From the NCBI RefSeq assembly GCF_004796535.1, contig NZ_SPHY01000009.1, forward strand, positions 88,947 through 152,946: DNA of 64,000 nucleotides. Reading direction: 5' to 3'. Below the pieces are notes generated by a model. That model did not search any database. It was not told the origin of the DNA and saw only the letters and a list, made by a program, of their open reading frames with translations. Positions 42,769 through 51,374 of the stretch are shown in pieces (within the stretch, counting starts at the first letter, position 1; the number at the start of each line of letters is the position of its first letter). This DNA is from Sphingomonas flavalba (lineage in GTDB: Bacteria > Pseudomonadota > Alphaproteobacteria > Sphingomonadales > Sphingomonadaceae). The translations under genes and the position numbers were made by a program.

Positions 42769-43899
42769 GGAATTTCGCTGCAACACGCCGTTTTCGTCGA
42801 AGCGCGCCGTGTCCGGCACCAGCACGCTCGGCGGCGCGCCTCCAACGCGCTGGTTGAGGCCGAAGACGAAGGCGAGCACGGTGGCGATCGCGACATACAG
42901 GTCGTCGCGGATCTGCTGCCCCTCGCGGCTGGTGTAATAGACGGCGCGCGCCAGCGCCGGATATTCCAGCACCGGCTTGCCCAGCTCCGCCGCCAGTTCG
43001 CGGATCGCGAAGGCGGTGGCACCGCGCCCCTTGGCGACAACCACCGGCACCTCGTCGCGCCCGCGCTCATAGCGCAGCGCGACGGCGAAATGGGTCGGGT
43101 TGGTCAGCACGACATGGGCGCCTCCCACCGCCTTGCGCGCGCCGCCCTTCAATATCTCGTGCTGGCGCCGGCGCAGCGCCGCCTTCATTTCGGGAGAGCC
43201 TTCGGCCTCCTTGTGCTCGTCGCGGATTTCCTTCTTGCTCATCTTCAGCTTGGTGAACAGGCGGATCATCTGGATCGGCACGTCGACGCCGGCGATCAAC
43301 ATCAGCCCACCGGCCATGGTCAGCAGCACGACGACCAGCATGTTGCCAAGCGCCGCGACCGATCCCTCGATATTGCCGGTGACCAGCCCCAGCGCGTCGT
43401 TGCGCACCGACCACAGCAGCCAGGCGCCGATCGCGCCGAGCAGCAGCACCTTCAGCAGCGACTTGCCCAGCTCGATCAGCCCCTGCATGCCGAATATGCG
43501 CTTCAGGCCGCTGCCCGGGTTGATCCGCGATCCCTTGAACGCCAGCAGCGACATGTTGAACCGCGTCGGCCCCAGCCCGGCCTGGCTCAGCACCGCCGCG
43601 GCCATGGTCAGCCCGAACAGCGCGGCCAGCGATGGCGCCAGCTTCAGCCCGGTGGCGAGCAGCGGGCGCAGCGGCTGGAAATCGTCGATGTCGCCGCGCC
43701 CGAAACGCAGGCTTTCGATCATCACCGCCTTCAGCGCGGCGATCAGCGACGGCCCGGCGAACGCCAGCCAGGCGCAGCCGACCAGAACGACGGCGGCGGT
43801 CGCGAACTCCTTGGAGCGCAGCACCTCGCCCTTTTCGATGGCGTCGTTGCGCCGCTTCGGTGTCGGTGCCTCTGTCTTTTCGCCGAAATCCTCCGCCAT
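42766..43899 (-). CDS. flhB: Flagellar export apparatus protein FlhB
   Basis: 377 residues. FlhB is the substrate-specificity switch of the flagellar type III export gate. The N-terminus FGEKTEAPTPKRRNDAIEKGEVLRSKE is conserved; four membrane helices follow, then the cytoplasmic domain with the autocleavage motif NPTH at residues 267-270 (VVLTNPTHFAVALRY). The ATG overlaps the fliR stop by one base (TGATG). Cleavage between Asn and Pro after hook completion is known from homologues. Confidence 0.95.
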   Translation of the reverse strand: MAEDFGEKTEAPTPKRRNDAIEKGEVLRSKEFATAAVVLVGCAWLAFAGPSLIAALKAVMIESLRFGRGDIDDFQPLRPLLATGLKLAPSLAALFGLTMAAAVLSQAGLGPTRFNMSLLAFKGSRINPGSGLKRIFGMQGLIELGKSLLKVLLLGAIGAWLLWSVRNDALGLVTGNIEGSVAALGNMLVVVLLTMAGGLMLIAGVDVPIQMIRLFTKLKMSKKEIRDEHKEAEGSPEMKAALRRRQHEILKGGARKAVGGAHVVLTNPTHFAVALRYERGRDEVPVVVAKGRGATAFAIRELAAELGKPVLEYPALARAVYYTSREGQQIRDDLYVAIATVLAFVFGLNQRVGGAPPSVLVPDTARFDENGVLQRNS

Positions 43900-44675
43900 C
43901 AGCCGAGCACCAGCGTCTGGGCGGCCTGCAATCCTTCGCGGACGATGGTGCCCATATAGTCACCGATGACCGGGAAGGCGATCGCCAGTGCGACGATGCC
44001 GATGACCAAGCTGGCCGGCAGGCCGATGGCGAACAGGTTCAGCGCCGGAGCGGAACGCGACAGCATGCCGACGATCAGGTTCAGGCACAGCAGGATGAAG
44101 CCGACCGGCAGCGCCAGCAGCAGCCCGGCGGCAAAGGCATAGCCGCCGAACAGCGCGATCGCCTGCAGCCGCCCCGCCTCCAGCCAGGCGCCGCCCGGCG
44201 GCAACACGCCGTAGCTGCGCACCAGCAGGTCGACGAGGACAAGATGCCCGTCGGCGGCGAGGAACAGCAGGGTCAGAACGATCGCCATGAACTGGCCGAG
44301 CGCCGGGGTCGCCTGGCCGTTCTGCGGGTCGACGGCGCTGGCGAAGCCGATGCCCATCGTCGTGCCGATCGCCTCGCTGGCGATCAGCGGCCCGGCAAAG
44401 GCGATCTGGATGATGAAGCCAAGCGCCAGCCCGACCAGCGCCTCCTGCGCCACCGCCAGGATGGTCGCGAGGGCGAATACCTGCCCGGGCGGCGTTAGTT
44501 GCACGTTGTTGACCACCAGCACGCCGATCCCGGCGGCCAAGAGGATGCGGACCTGTACCGGCACCGCGACCGCCCCGAACACCGGCGCCGCGATGAACGC
44601 CGCGCCGATCCGCACCATCACGAACAGCAGCGCCCACAGGCCCGGTTCGACCGAAGGCAGGCCGAGGCCGAGCAT
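43899..44675 (-). CDS. fliR: Flagellar export apparatus protein FliR
   Basis: 258 residues with about six to seven hydrophobic helices. The FliR pattern is seen in LLFVMVRIGAAFIAAPVFG, ALVGLALGFIIQIAFAGPLIASEAIGTTMGIGFASAVDPQNGQATPALGQF and the C-terminal PALNLFAIGLPASLVIG. FliR joins FliP and FliQ in the export pore. The ATG at 44675 follows the fliQ stop by two bases; the longer in-frame reading is inside fliQ. The fliO-P-Q-R-flhB order is standard for the export gate. Confidence 0.94.
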   Translation of the reverse strand: MLGLGLPSVEPGLWALLFVMVRIGAAFIAAPVFGAVAVPVQVRILLAAGIGVLVVNNVQLTPPGQVFALATILAVAQEALVGLALGFIIQIAFAGPLIASEAIGTTMGIGFASAVDPQNGQATPALGQFMAIVLTLLFLAADGHLVLVDLLVRSYGVLPPGGAWLEAGRLQAIALFGGYAFAAGLLLALPVGFILLCLNLIVGMLSRSAPALNLFAIGLPASLVIGIVALAIAFPVIGDYMGTIVREGLQAAQTLVLG

Positions 44676-44677
44676 CG

Positions 44678-44947
44678 CTAGCGCACGAGGTCCGGTATGC
44701 GGTCGAAGATCGACACGGTGAAGTCGGTCAGCAACCCCATGATCATCCCGCCGAAGATGACCAGCGAGAAAGCGACGACCGCCAGCTTCGGCACGAAGCT
44801 CAGCGTCTGCTCGTTGATCGACGTCGCCGCCTGCACCATGCCGAGCAGCAGGCCGGCGAGCAGCGCCGGGATCAGCACCGGCGCCGTCGCCAGCGCCAGT
44901 ACCCACAGCGCCTCGCGCGCGACGGTCAGGAAATAGCTCGCGTCCAT
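44678..44947 (-). CDS. fliQ: Flagellar export apparatus protein FliQ
   Basis: 89 residues, the usual length, with two membrane helices. The conserved segments are YFLTVAREALWVLALATAPVLIPALLAGLLLGMVQAATSINEQTLSFVPKL and the C-terminal DRIPDLV. FliQ forms part of the helical FliPQR export gate in the basal body membrane. The gene sits 7 bases after fliP and 2 bases before fliR. Confidence 0.95.
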   Translation of the reverse strand: MDASYFLTVAREALWVLALATAPVLIPALLAGLLLGMVQAATSINEQTLSFVPKLAVVAFSLVIFGGMIMGLLTDFTVSIFDRIPDLVR

Positions 44948-44954
44948 CGCCCGG

Positions 44955-45731
44955 CTAACTCACGAAACTGCCGGCAAGCGATCCCATCGTCAGCGCCCAG
45001 CCGTCGACGAGGACGAACAGCAGCAGCTTGAACGGCAGCGATATGATCGTCGGCGACAGCATCATCATGCCCAGCGCCATCAGGATCGACGCGACCGCCA
45101 GGTCGATGACCAGGAACGGCAGGAAGATCAGGAAACCGATCTGGAACGCCGTCTTCAACTCGGACGTGACGAAGGCCGGCAGCAGTACGGAGAACGGCAC
45201 GTCCTGCGGCTTGGCGAACGGTCCGACCTTGGCGATGTTGGCGAACATCGTCACGTCCTTGACCCGCGTCTGCTTCAACATGAAGCCGTGGAGCACGTCG
45301 CCGCTGCGCTCGACCATCTCGGTCGCGCCGATCCGGTCGGCGGCGTAAGGCTCGATCGCCGTCTTGTTCACCTGGCTCAGCGTCGGCGCCATCACGAACA
45401 GGGTCAGGAACAGCGCGAGGCCGGCCAGCACCTGGTTGGGCGGCGTCTGCTGCAGGCCAAGCGCCTGGCGCAGGATCGACAAGACGATGATGATCCGGGT
45501 GAAACTGGTCATCATCAACAGCAGCGACGGCAGTACCGTCAGCAGCGACATCAGGATCAGGATCTGCAGCGACAGCGCCATCGGCGCTTCCTTGCCGCCC
45601 AGTTGGCCCATCGCCCGATCGAGCGCGTCCGCCACTCCCGGCGCGGCCGGCGCGGCCGGTACCACCGGCGCCGCCTGCGCGAACGCCGGCCCCGCAATCA
45701 CCAGCGCCGCCAGCAGCAAAGCCAGCACCAC
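44955..45731 (-). CDS. fliP: Flagellar type III secretion pore protein FliP
   Basis: 258 residues from a GTG at 45731. A cleavable signal sequence ([18 protein letters not shown]) is followed by the FliP core: [95 protein letters not shown] and [12 protein letters not shown]. Five copies build the export pore. The start is uncertain: the frame stays open upstream to an ATG at 45977 that lies 4 bases after the fliO stop, but this would add about 80 residues encoded mostly by a three-copy 52-base repeat. The GTG gives the family's normal N-terminus and length. Confidence 0.92.
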   Translation of the reverse strand: MVLALLLAALVIAGPAFAQAAPVVPAAPAAPGVADALDRAMGQLGGKEAPMALSLQILILMSLLTVLPSLLLMMTSFTRIIIVLSILRQALGLQQTPPNQVLAGLALFLTLFVMAPTLSQVNKTAIEPYAADRIGATEMVERSGDVLHGFMLKQTRVKDVTMFANIAKVGPFAKPQDVPFSVLLPAFVTSELKTAFQIGFLIFLPFLVIDLAVASILMALGMMMLSPTIISLPFKLLLFVLVDGWALTMGSLAGSFVS

Positions 45732-45743
45732 GCCCCACCGCAG

Positions 45744-45915
45744 CCAGGCTCCCGCACCCGTCCATCCGGAGCACAGCCGAGGGACGCACAATGAAAGAAG
45801 GCCCCAGCCCCATCCATCCCGAGCGCAGTCGAGGGACGCACAATGAAAGAAGGCCCCAGCCCCGTCCATCCCGAGCGCAGTCGAGGGACGAACAGCAGAA
45901 GAAGGCTCCAGCCCC
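45744..45915. repeat. Three tandem copies of a 52-base intergenic repeat between fliO and fliP
   Basis: The unit has a core of the form CATCCCGAGCGCAGTCGAGGGACG followed by a spacer with AAGAAGGCCCCAGCC. The copies begin at about 45757, 45809 and 45861, a 52-base period; copies 2 and 3 are nearly identical and copy 1 is diverged. The core, bounded by CGTCC and GGACG, is of the kind of interspersed repeat often met in sphingomonad intergenic DNA. Three copies add 156 bases, a multiple of three, so the reading frame into fliP stays open. Confidence 0.85.
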
Positions 45916-45981
45916 CTAACCCTGGAAAGGCTGGCAAAAGCAGGCACGCCACCAAGCGGCATCATTCGGTCGGACATCGCC

Positions 45982-46233
45982 TCACTCGGCCTTGTCGATC
46001 AGGGTCACGCCGCCGCGCCCGACGGCGACCAGCAGCTTGCGCCCCTCGAACTCGATCACCGCCAGGCGCAGGCCCGGCGACACGATCATCGTTTCCTTGA
46101 CCGCCATCATCCGGTCGCCGCTCGCGCCCGGCAGGCGGGTCTCCAGCTTGCGCCACACCCACAGGCAGCCGAACAGCAGCCCGCAGACCAGCGGCAGCAG
46201 CAGCACCAGTTTCAGCAGGTAGGTCCAGATCAC
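45982..46233 (-). CDS. fliO: Flagellar biosynthetic protein FliO
   Basis: 83 residues from a GTG start at 46233 that overlaps the fliN stop (GTGA). One membrane helix near the N-terminus ([22 protein letters not shown]) is followed by a small cytoplasmic FliO domain, [36 protein letters not shown]. FliO assists assembly of the FliP ring. The short length and the position between fliN and fliP support the call. Downstream lie 250 bases containing a repeat array before fliP. Confidence 0.88.
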   Translation of the reverse strand: MIWTYLLKLVLLLPLVCGLLFGCLWVWRKLETRLPGASGDRMMAVKETMIVSPGLRLAVIEFEGRKLLVAVGRGGVTLIDKAE

Positions 46234-46532
46234 GGCTGGACCGTGGTCGCCGCCTGCGGGTCGGCAAGCTCGGTGATGCGGATGCCGAACCGGTCGCCGA
46301 CCGTCACCACCTCGCCCCGGCCGATCAGCGTGCCGTTGACCAGCACGTCGAGCAGCTCGTTGGCGTGGCGGTCCAGCTCGACGACGCTCGATTCGCCGAT
46401 CGCCAGCAGCTCGCGCAGCTTCAGGTTGGTCGCCCCGACCTCCACCGACAGGCGGACGTCGACGTCCTGCAGCAGGCGGAAATTGGCCGCAACCCCGGTA
46501 TCGACCGGGAAGGCACCGCTCATGTCACTCAT
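46230..46532 (-). CDS. fliN: Flagellar motor switch protein FliN
   Basis: 100 residues. The C-terminal SpoA/FliN domain is plain: LLQDVDVRLSVEVGATNLKLRELLAIGESSVVELDRHANELLDVLVNGTLIGRGEVVTVGDRFGIRI. FliN with FliM and FliG forms the cytoplasmic C-ring that switches rotation. The N-terminal extension is short. The ATG overlaps the fliM stop (ATGA), as expected for a translationally coupled C-ring pair. Confidence 0.95.
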   Translation of the reverse strand: MSDMSGAFPVDTGVAANFRLLQDVDVRLSVEVGATNLKLRELLAIGESSVVELDRHANELLDVLVNGTLIGRGEVVTVGDRFGIRITELADPQAATTVQP

Positions 46533-47461
46533 GCTATGTCCTCATCTGGCAAGGTTTCGATCCGCGCGACGCGCAGCGCGGCACGGCCGTTGGCGGCGCC
46601 GACGGAGCCGCGTGCGAAGCGGTTGTCGGCAACGAACAGCGGAATTTCGGGCCCGAAGCTGATCGGGATGATGTCGCCGGGCTTCAGCGCGACCAGCCGC
46701 GATAGCTGGATCACCGGCTCCGCCAGCACCGACCGCACCGGCAGCTTCACTTCCATCACCGCGCGGGTCAGGCCGGAAAACCATGCCGGGTCGCCGCCGC
46801 GCTTGCCCTTGACCCGGGCGCCGAGCGCCCCGGCCACCGGCTTCAGCGCCGCCGCCGGATAAAGGATATCGATCGCCACCGACCGGCTGTCGGCCAGTGC
46901 GATCGCGAAACGGGTAGCGACGACACGGTCCTCGCCGTCGATGTCGGGGATCATCACCGGATTGGTCTCGAACCGCTCGAAGGCGAAGGCGATCTGGGCG
47001 ACTTCGCCCCAGGTCGCGGCCAGCCGCTCGGCGATGCCCCTGCCGATCCGGCGGATGATCGCCTCGGCGCTCGCCGGCAGTTCGGCCGGCAGCGGCGACG
47101 GTACCTGGCCGGTGCCGCCGTAGAACAAGTCAAGCAGTTCGAACACCATCGGCCCGTCGATGACGGCGACCGCATGGCCGGCCAGCGGCGGCATGGTGAT
47201 CAGCGCATAGGCCGCTAGCGCATCGCCGCGCCCGTCGAGATAGGCGTCGAGGCGGACGACGCTCAGCGGCTCGGCGGCGATCCGCACCGGCCGGCGCAGC
47301 ATCGGTTCAAGCAGGTGGCGCAGCGAACGGGCGAAATGGCCGCTCAGCGTCTGCAGCGCATGCAGGTCGCCCAGCGCGTTGCGCGGCCCGGCGCCGCCAA
47401 GCACTGCCGCGTGGCGCGGCGTCTTGGCGTCATCGCCGGGCGCAGTCTCTTCCTTCAGCAT
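46529..47461 (-). CDS. fliM: Flagellar motor switch protein FliM
   Basis: 310 residues. The middle domain begins LHALQTLSGHFARSLRHLLEPMLRRPVRIAAEPL and has GPMVFELLDLFYGGTGQVP, followed by the C-terminal SpoA domain near VRSVLAEPVIQLSRLVALKPGDIIPISF. The N-terminal CheY-binding motif (LSQxEIDALL) of enteric FliM is not recognisable at the start (LKEETAPGDDAKTPRHAAVLGGAGPRNAL), so phospho-CheY contact may differ. It is followed by fliN with a 4-base overlap. Confidence 0.92.
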   Translation of the reverse strand: MLKEETAPGDDAKTPRHAAVLGGAGPRNALGDLHALQTLSGHFARSLRHLLEPMLRRPVRIAAEPLSVVRLDAYLDGRGDALAAYALITMPPLAGHAVAVIDGPMVFELLDLFYGGTGQVPSPLPAELPASAEAIIRRIGRGIAERLAATWGEVAQIAFAFERFETNPVMIPDIDGEDRVVATRFAIALADSRSVAIDILYPAAALKPVAGALGARVKGKRGGDPAWFSGLTRAVMEVKLPVRSVLAEPVIQLSRLVALKPGDIIPISFGPEIPLFVADNRFARGSVGAANGRAALRVARIETLPDEDIA

Positions 47462-47490
47462 CGGCTATCGTTCGCCCCCACTCGTTATGG

Positions 47491-48084
47491 TTACTGAACG
47501 ATAAAATTGGTAAAATAGACGTTACCGATACCGCCGAATCCCTCTTTTTCTTTCAGGACCTGGTTGATCGAGGCGACCAGCCGCCCCTGGAGCTGGCGCT
47601 TGCCCTCCGGCGTGAACACCTGTGCCTCGTCGGTGTCGCTCAGCGTCATCAGCACGGCGGACCGCACCGCCAGTTCGTTGGCTTCGACATTCTTGATGAC
47701 GCGGCCGTCGTAATTGGTCGAAACCGCAAGTCCAATCTGGATGAAATGCGCGCTGTTGCGCAGGTTGGACGTGAACTCCTTCTCCAGCTGGTAGTAGGTC
47801 GACGCGTATTTCGACCCGCCCTCGCCGCCCTCGCCCTTCGCCGGCGCGGCGCCGTGGTCGCCGCCTTCTTCGGCCTCCGCCGCCTTCTGCTCGCCCTTCA
47901 GCACCAACTGCGGCTGGTCCGGCTTGGCTGCCTTGCCTCCGCCGGCCAGCCCGCCATTGGCGAAATAGAGCCCGGCACCGGCGCCACCGCCGACCAGCGC
48001 GGCCACGCCGACCCCGGCGAGCAGCAGCTTCAGCATCTTGCTCTTCTTCTTCACGGGCGTCTCGGTCTTGGCGTCTTCACTCAC
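47491..48084 (-). CDS. fliL: Flagellar basal body-associated protein FliL
   Basis: 197 residues from a GTG start at 48084. A short charged cytoplasmic N-terminus (KTETPVKKKSKMLK) leads to one membrane helix (LLLAGVGVAALVGGGAGAGLYF) and a Gly/Glu-rich linker. The periplasmic FliL domain follows, with YYQLEKEFTSNLRNSAHFIQIGLAVSTNYD and the final GGIGNVYFTNFIVQ. FliL associates with the stator and supports torque at the basal body. It lies between fliK and fliM, as in other Alphaproteobacteria. Confidence 0.93.
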   Translation of the reverse strand: MSEDAKTETPVKKKSKMLKLLLAGVGVAALVGGGAGAGLYFANGGLAGGGKAAKPDQPQLVLKGEQKAAEAEEGGDHGAAPAKGEGGEGGSKYASTYYQLEKEFTSNLRNSAHFIQIGLAVSTNYDGRVIKNVEANELAVRSAVLMTLSDTDEAQVFTPEGKRQLQGRLVASINQVLKEKEGFGGIGNVYFTNFIVQ

Positions 48085-48113
48085 GGTTCTGGTCCTCGAT
48101 CATCGGTTGCGGT

Positions 48114-49586
48114 TCAGGCGATGCGGCCGCTCGGGCCCGCGTCGTCGGTTGCGGGCGCCACGGCGGCCGGGGCCGGCGCGGCGGGAATGCGTTCAGGCAC
48201 GGTACGGCGCTGGTCCGAAGCCTGCCGGTCCTGCTGCTGGACGCCGGTGTCGCCCAGCTTCAGCCCGCGCGCGTCGGCCAGTTCGGCCAGTCGCGGCGCG
48301 GCATCGGCCAGCAGACTGCGCGCCTGCGCGGTCTCGGTGGCGAAGGCGACGTGGATACGGTCGCCGTCATGCCGGATCCTGACCTCGACACCGCCCAGCG
48401 CGTCGGGGCGCAGCTTCAGATGGGCGATGCGACTGCCCTCGGCGCGCTGTGCGTCGATCCGGTCGACCAGCGCCTCGATCCATTCGGCCCGGCCGGTGTC
48501 GAGTGGCGGCGCGCGCAGCACGGCAACCGGCGGCTCGACGCGGGGCGGCGCCCCGGTCAGCGTCGCGCGGATGCCGCCCAGCGCCTGGGCGAAGGCATCG
48601 CCGGCCCGCTCGGTCTCGGCCCGGTCGCCGCTGTCGCCGGTGACCAGCGCAGCCAGCATCTGGGCGGCGGCGGCATCGCTGCGCGGCGGAGAAGCGGGAA
48701 TCGATGATGCGCGCGCGGCACTCGTCGTCGGCGCGGCACCCGGCGCCCGCTGCCGAGGCAACGAGGTCGGCTGCCCGGCGACAGCGGCGGGCGGAGCCTT
48801 GGCCTCCACCGGCGCGCTATCCGCAACGACGCTGTCCTCCGAAACCGCCACGGCCGCGACCGGCACCGGATCGGCGGTGACGGGCACAGCCAGGGGCAGC
48901 ACCGTCCGCACCGACGCCGGCGTCGTCGGTGGCGGCGGCGTGACAGCGACCACCGGATCGGCATCGACGACCGGCGGCGGCATTACCGGCGCGGCAATCG
49001 CCGGCGGCGGCACGATCGGATCCATGGCCGGATCGGCGGGTGGATCGGCGGGCGCGTCCGCCTCGGCATCCGATGCAGCCGGCGCCGTTTCCGGCCTGGC
49101 ATCCGCCACCACGGCATCCCCGCCGCTCCCGGTCGGCTCGGTGGGCTCGGTGGGCACCGGAGCGGGCATCTTAGTCGGCGGCTTAGCCGGCAGCGCAACC
49201 AGCGGCTTCGCGGGCACGAACGCCTTTACCGGCGTCCAGCCGCACGCAACCGGCGTTGCGTCGGCATCCGACGTTTCCGCCGGCACCGCCGCGTCCGGCA
49301 ATGTCGCACGCAGTTGGTCATCGGCCGGCGCCGGGTCGGCGCTCTCCGCCTTCGTATCGATCATCGCCAGCAGCGCCTCGGCGTCGGGCAACGCCGTCGC
49401 TGGATCGGCAGCCTCTTGCCGGTCGACCGGCACCGGCTTGCCGTCTGCCGCCGCGTCCGGCCCGGCATCCGCGCCCGTCAGCCCGGCGACCAGCGCGGCG
49501 AACAGGTCGCCGCCCCCGGCCGAAGCCACGGCAATCGCGGGTTGCTGGGCCGGCGGGCCGGCGGTCTGGATGGCGAGCAGGGACAC
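48114..49586 (-). CDS. fliK: Flagellar hook-length control protein FliK
   Basis: 490 residues from a GTG start. The first ~370 residues are low-complexity sequence rich in Ala, Pro, Asp and Val with many PAPVPTEPTEPT-like stretches, as expected of the ruler part. The C-terminal ~100 residues carry the Flg_hook domain: RIAHLKLRPDALGGVEVRIRHDGDRIHVAFATETAQARSLL. FliK is secreted during hook assembly and triggers the FlhB switch. The gene is recognised mainly from this C-terminal domain plus its position between fliJ and fliL. Confidence 0.88.
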   Translation of the reverse strand: MSLLAIQTAGPPAQQPAIAVASAGGGDLFAALVAGLTGADAGPDAAADGKPVPVDRQEAADPATALPDAEALLAMIDTKAESADPAPADDQLRATLPDAAVPAETSDADATPVACGWTPVKAFVPAKPLVALPAKPPTKMPAPVPTEPTEPTGSGGDAVVADARPETAPAASDAEADAPADPPADPAMDPIVPPPAIAAPVMPPPVVDADPVVAVTPPPPTTPASVRTVLPLAVPVTADPVPVAAVAVSEDSVVADSAPVEAKAPPAAVAGQPTSLPRQRAPGAAPTTSAARASSIPASPPRSDAAAAQMLAALVTGDSGDRAETERAGDAFAQALGGIRATLTGAPPRVEPPVAVLRAPPLDTGRAEWIEALVDRIDAQRAEGSRIAHLKLRPDALGGVEVRIRHDGDRIHVAFATETAQARSLLADAAPRLAELADARGLKLGDTGVQQQDRQASDQRRTVPERIPAAPAPAAVAPATDDAGPSGRIA

Positions 49587-49608
49587 TGGCGCTCCGTGAC
49601 GAATGGGT

Positions 49609-50046
49609 TCACCCCGATTTTAGCAAGGAGTGTGCCAGCGCTCGCGCCGGGTGCGGGGCGTTTTCCAGCGCGCGCCGCGCGTCAATGGTCTGCGCGTCCA
49701 GTTCGCGGGCGATCAGCTTCTCGATCGCGCCGTGGTTGCGCTTGGCGGCGCCGGTCTGGGCACGGGCGGCGTCCAGTTGTTCGGTAGCGGCGGCGATCCT
49801 GCGCTGTGCCTCCTGCTGCGACTGGGCGAGCCGGTGGCGGTAATGCGCGGCGGCGAACAGGTTGATGCCGGCCGCCGTGCCCTCGCGCGGCGCCACCGCT
49901 TCGGACAGCGTCTCGATCCGCCGGGCCAGCGCATGGGCGCTGCTCTGGCGGTCGATCGCGGCGACTTCCTCGGCCCGCGCCTGATCGAGCTGGAACGCGC
50001 GCACCCGCAGCAGCCGCTGCAACCGGGCCGGGTCGCGCCGCTGCAT
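49609..50046 (-). CDS. fliJ: Flagellar export protein FliJ
   Basis: 145 residues that are almost entirely helical, with heptad-like patterns typical of the two-helix coiled coil of FliJ (LQRLLRVRAFQLDQARAEEVAAID and AQSQQEAQRRIAAATEQLDAARAQTGAAK). FliJ is the stalk-like partner of the FliI ATPase and a general export chaperone. The ATG at 50046 overlaps the fliI stop (TGATG); a GTG three bases earlier is an alternative. Identification rests on position between fliI and fliK as well as on coiled-coil content. Confidence 0.85.
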   Translation of the reverse strand: MQRRDPARLQRLLRVRAFQLDQARAEEVAAIDRQSSAHALARRIETLSEAVAPREGTAAGINLFAAAHYRHRLAQSQQEAQRRIAAATEQLDAARAQTGAAKRNHGAIEKLIARELDAQTIDARRALENAPHPARALAHSLLKSG

Positions 50047-51374
50047 CACGCGTCGCCGAACAGGCCGGTCAACTCGGCAACCGCCTCGGCCAGGCCGACG
50101 CTTTCGTCGGCGCCCTGGCGGATATATTCGAGGATCGCCGGATAGCAGGCGATCGCCTGGTCCAGCGCCGGGTCGGACCCGGGGCGATACGCGCCCATCA
50201 GGATCAGGTCGCGGTTTTCCTCATAGGCGGCCAGATGGCGGCGTAGCACCCGCGCCGCGTTCAGATGGTCGGGCGCGGCGATGTCGCTCATCACCCGGCT
50301 GACCGACGGGCCAAGGTCGACGGCGGGGTAGACGCCGCGCTCGGCCAGCGCCCGCGACAGCACGATATGCCCGTCGAGGATGGCGCGCGCCGAATCGACC
50401 ACCGGGTCGCTGCCGTCGTCGCCATCGGCCAGCACGGTGTAGATCGCGGTGATCGATCCGCCGCTGACCACATCGGCCCCGGCGCGCTCGATCAGGTTTG
50501 GCAGCATCGCGATGGCGGAGGGCGGGTAACCGCGCGCCGACGCCGGCTCACCCAGCGCCAGGCCGATCTCGCGCCCGGCATGGGCGACGCGGGTCAGGCT
50601 GTCCATGATCAGCAGCACCCGCTTGCCCTCGGCGCGGAACGCCTCGGCGATCGCCGTCGCCCGCATCGCCCCCCGAATCCGCAGCACCGGCGAATGATTG
50701 GCCGGCACCGCAACGACAACGCTGCGCCCCCGCGCCTCCCCGGCGATCTTGGTTTCCAGAAAATCGGTGACCTCGCGGCTGCGCTCGCCGATCAGCCCGA
50801 CGACGACGACATCGGCCTTGACCGACCGGACGATCATGCCGAGCAGCACCGACTTGCCGACGCCGGACCCGGCCATGATGCCGATCCGCTGGCCTTGGCC
50901 GATGGTCAGCAGCCCGTTCAGCGCTCGCACGCCGACATCCAGCGGCTCGGTCACCCGGCCGCGATCGAGCGGATTCTGCAATTTTCCAGCCAGCGGCCAG
51001 CTCGCCGCGCCGCGGATCGGCCCCAGCCCGTCGATCGGGCGCCCGGCGCCGTCGACGACACGGCCGAGCAGCGCCGCGCCGACCTGCGCCTCGCCCGGCG
51101 GGCCGATCGGCCTGACCGGCGCGTCGGGCAGCAGCGCCGCCGGCCCGCCCAGATTCATCATCAGCGTGCGGCCGGCGCGAAAGCCGATCACCTCCGCCTC
51201 GATCGCGCCTGCCCCGGCACCGACCCGGCACATCGTGCCGACCGGCACCGACAGGCCGACGGCCTCCATCAGCAAACCGTCATAGGAGGCAAGCCGCCCG
51301 ATTACCTCGGCGCGCGGCGCGACCGGCAATCGCAGCCGGTCGAGATAGGTTTCGGCGAAACGCTTCAGCATCAT
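50046..51374 (-). CDS. fliI: Flagellum-specific ATPase FliI
   Basis: 442 residues, F1-beta-like. Walker A is in IMAGSGVGKSVLLGMIVRS, Walker B in KRVLLIMDSLTRVAHAGREIGLALGEP, and the conserved PPSAIAMLPNLIERAG, GGSITAIYTVLADGDD and DGHIVLSRALAERGVYPAVD follow. FliI forms a hexamer under the export gate and unloads chaperones. The ATGATG start overlaps the fliH stop by 1-4 bases, and the 3' end overlaps fliJ. Confidence 0.96.
   Translation of the reverse strand: MMLKRFAETYLDRLRLPVAPRAEVIGRLASYDGLLMEAVGLSVPVGTMCRVGAGAGAIEAEVIGFRAGRTLMMNLGGPAALLPDAPVRPIGPPGEAQVGAALLGRVVDGAGRPIDGLGPIRGAASWPLAGKLQNPLDRGRVTEPLDVGVRALNGLLTIGQGQRIGIMAGSGVGKSVLLGMIVRSVKADVVVVGLIGERSREVTDFLETKIAGEARGRSVVVAVPANHSPVLRIRGAMRATAIAEAFRAEGKRVLLIMDSLTRVAHAGREIGLALGEPASARGYPPSAIAMLPNLIERAGADVVSGGSITAIYTVLADGDDGSDPVVDSARAILDGHIVLSRALAERGVYPAVDLGPSVSRVMSDIAAPDHLNAARVLRRHLAAYEENRDLILMGAYRPGSDPALDQAIACYPAILEYIRQGADESVGLAEAVAELTGLFGDA

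Noticed and set aside
41047..43959. A 970-codon open frame on the plus strand across fliD and flhB
   Set aside because: It is antisense to two well-recognised flagellar genes, its translation is rich in Arg, Gly and His with no domain, and such long antisense frames are expected in GC-rich DNA.
45744..45915. CRISPR-like tandem repeats
   Set aside because: Only three copies of a 52-base unit without distinct spacers and no cas genes; it is an intergenic repeat element.
45732..45977. An 82-residue N-terminal extension of FliP starting at ATG 45977
   Set aside because: Most of it is encoded by the 52-base repeat read in three frames in turn; FliP of normal length and signal sequence starts at the GTG at 45731. 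Not fully excluded.
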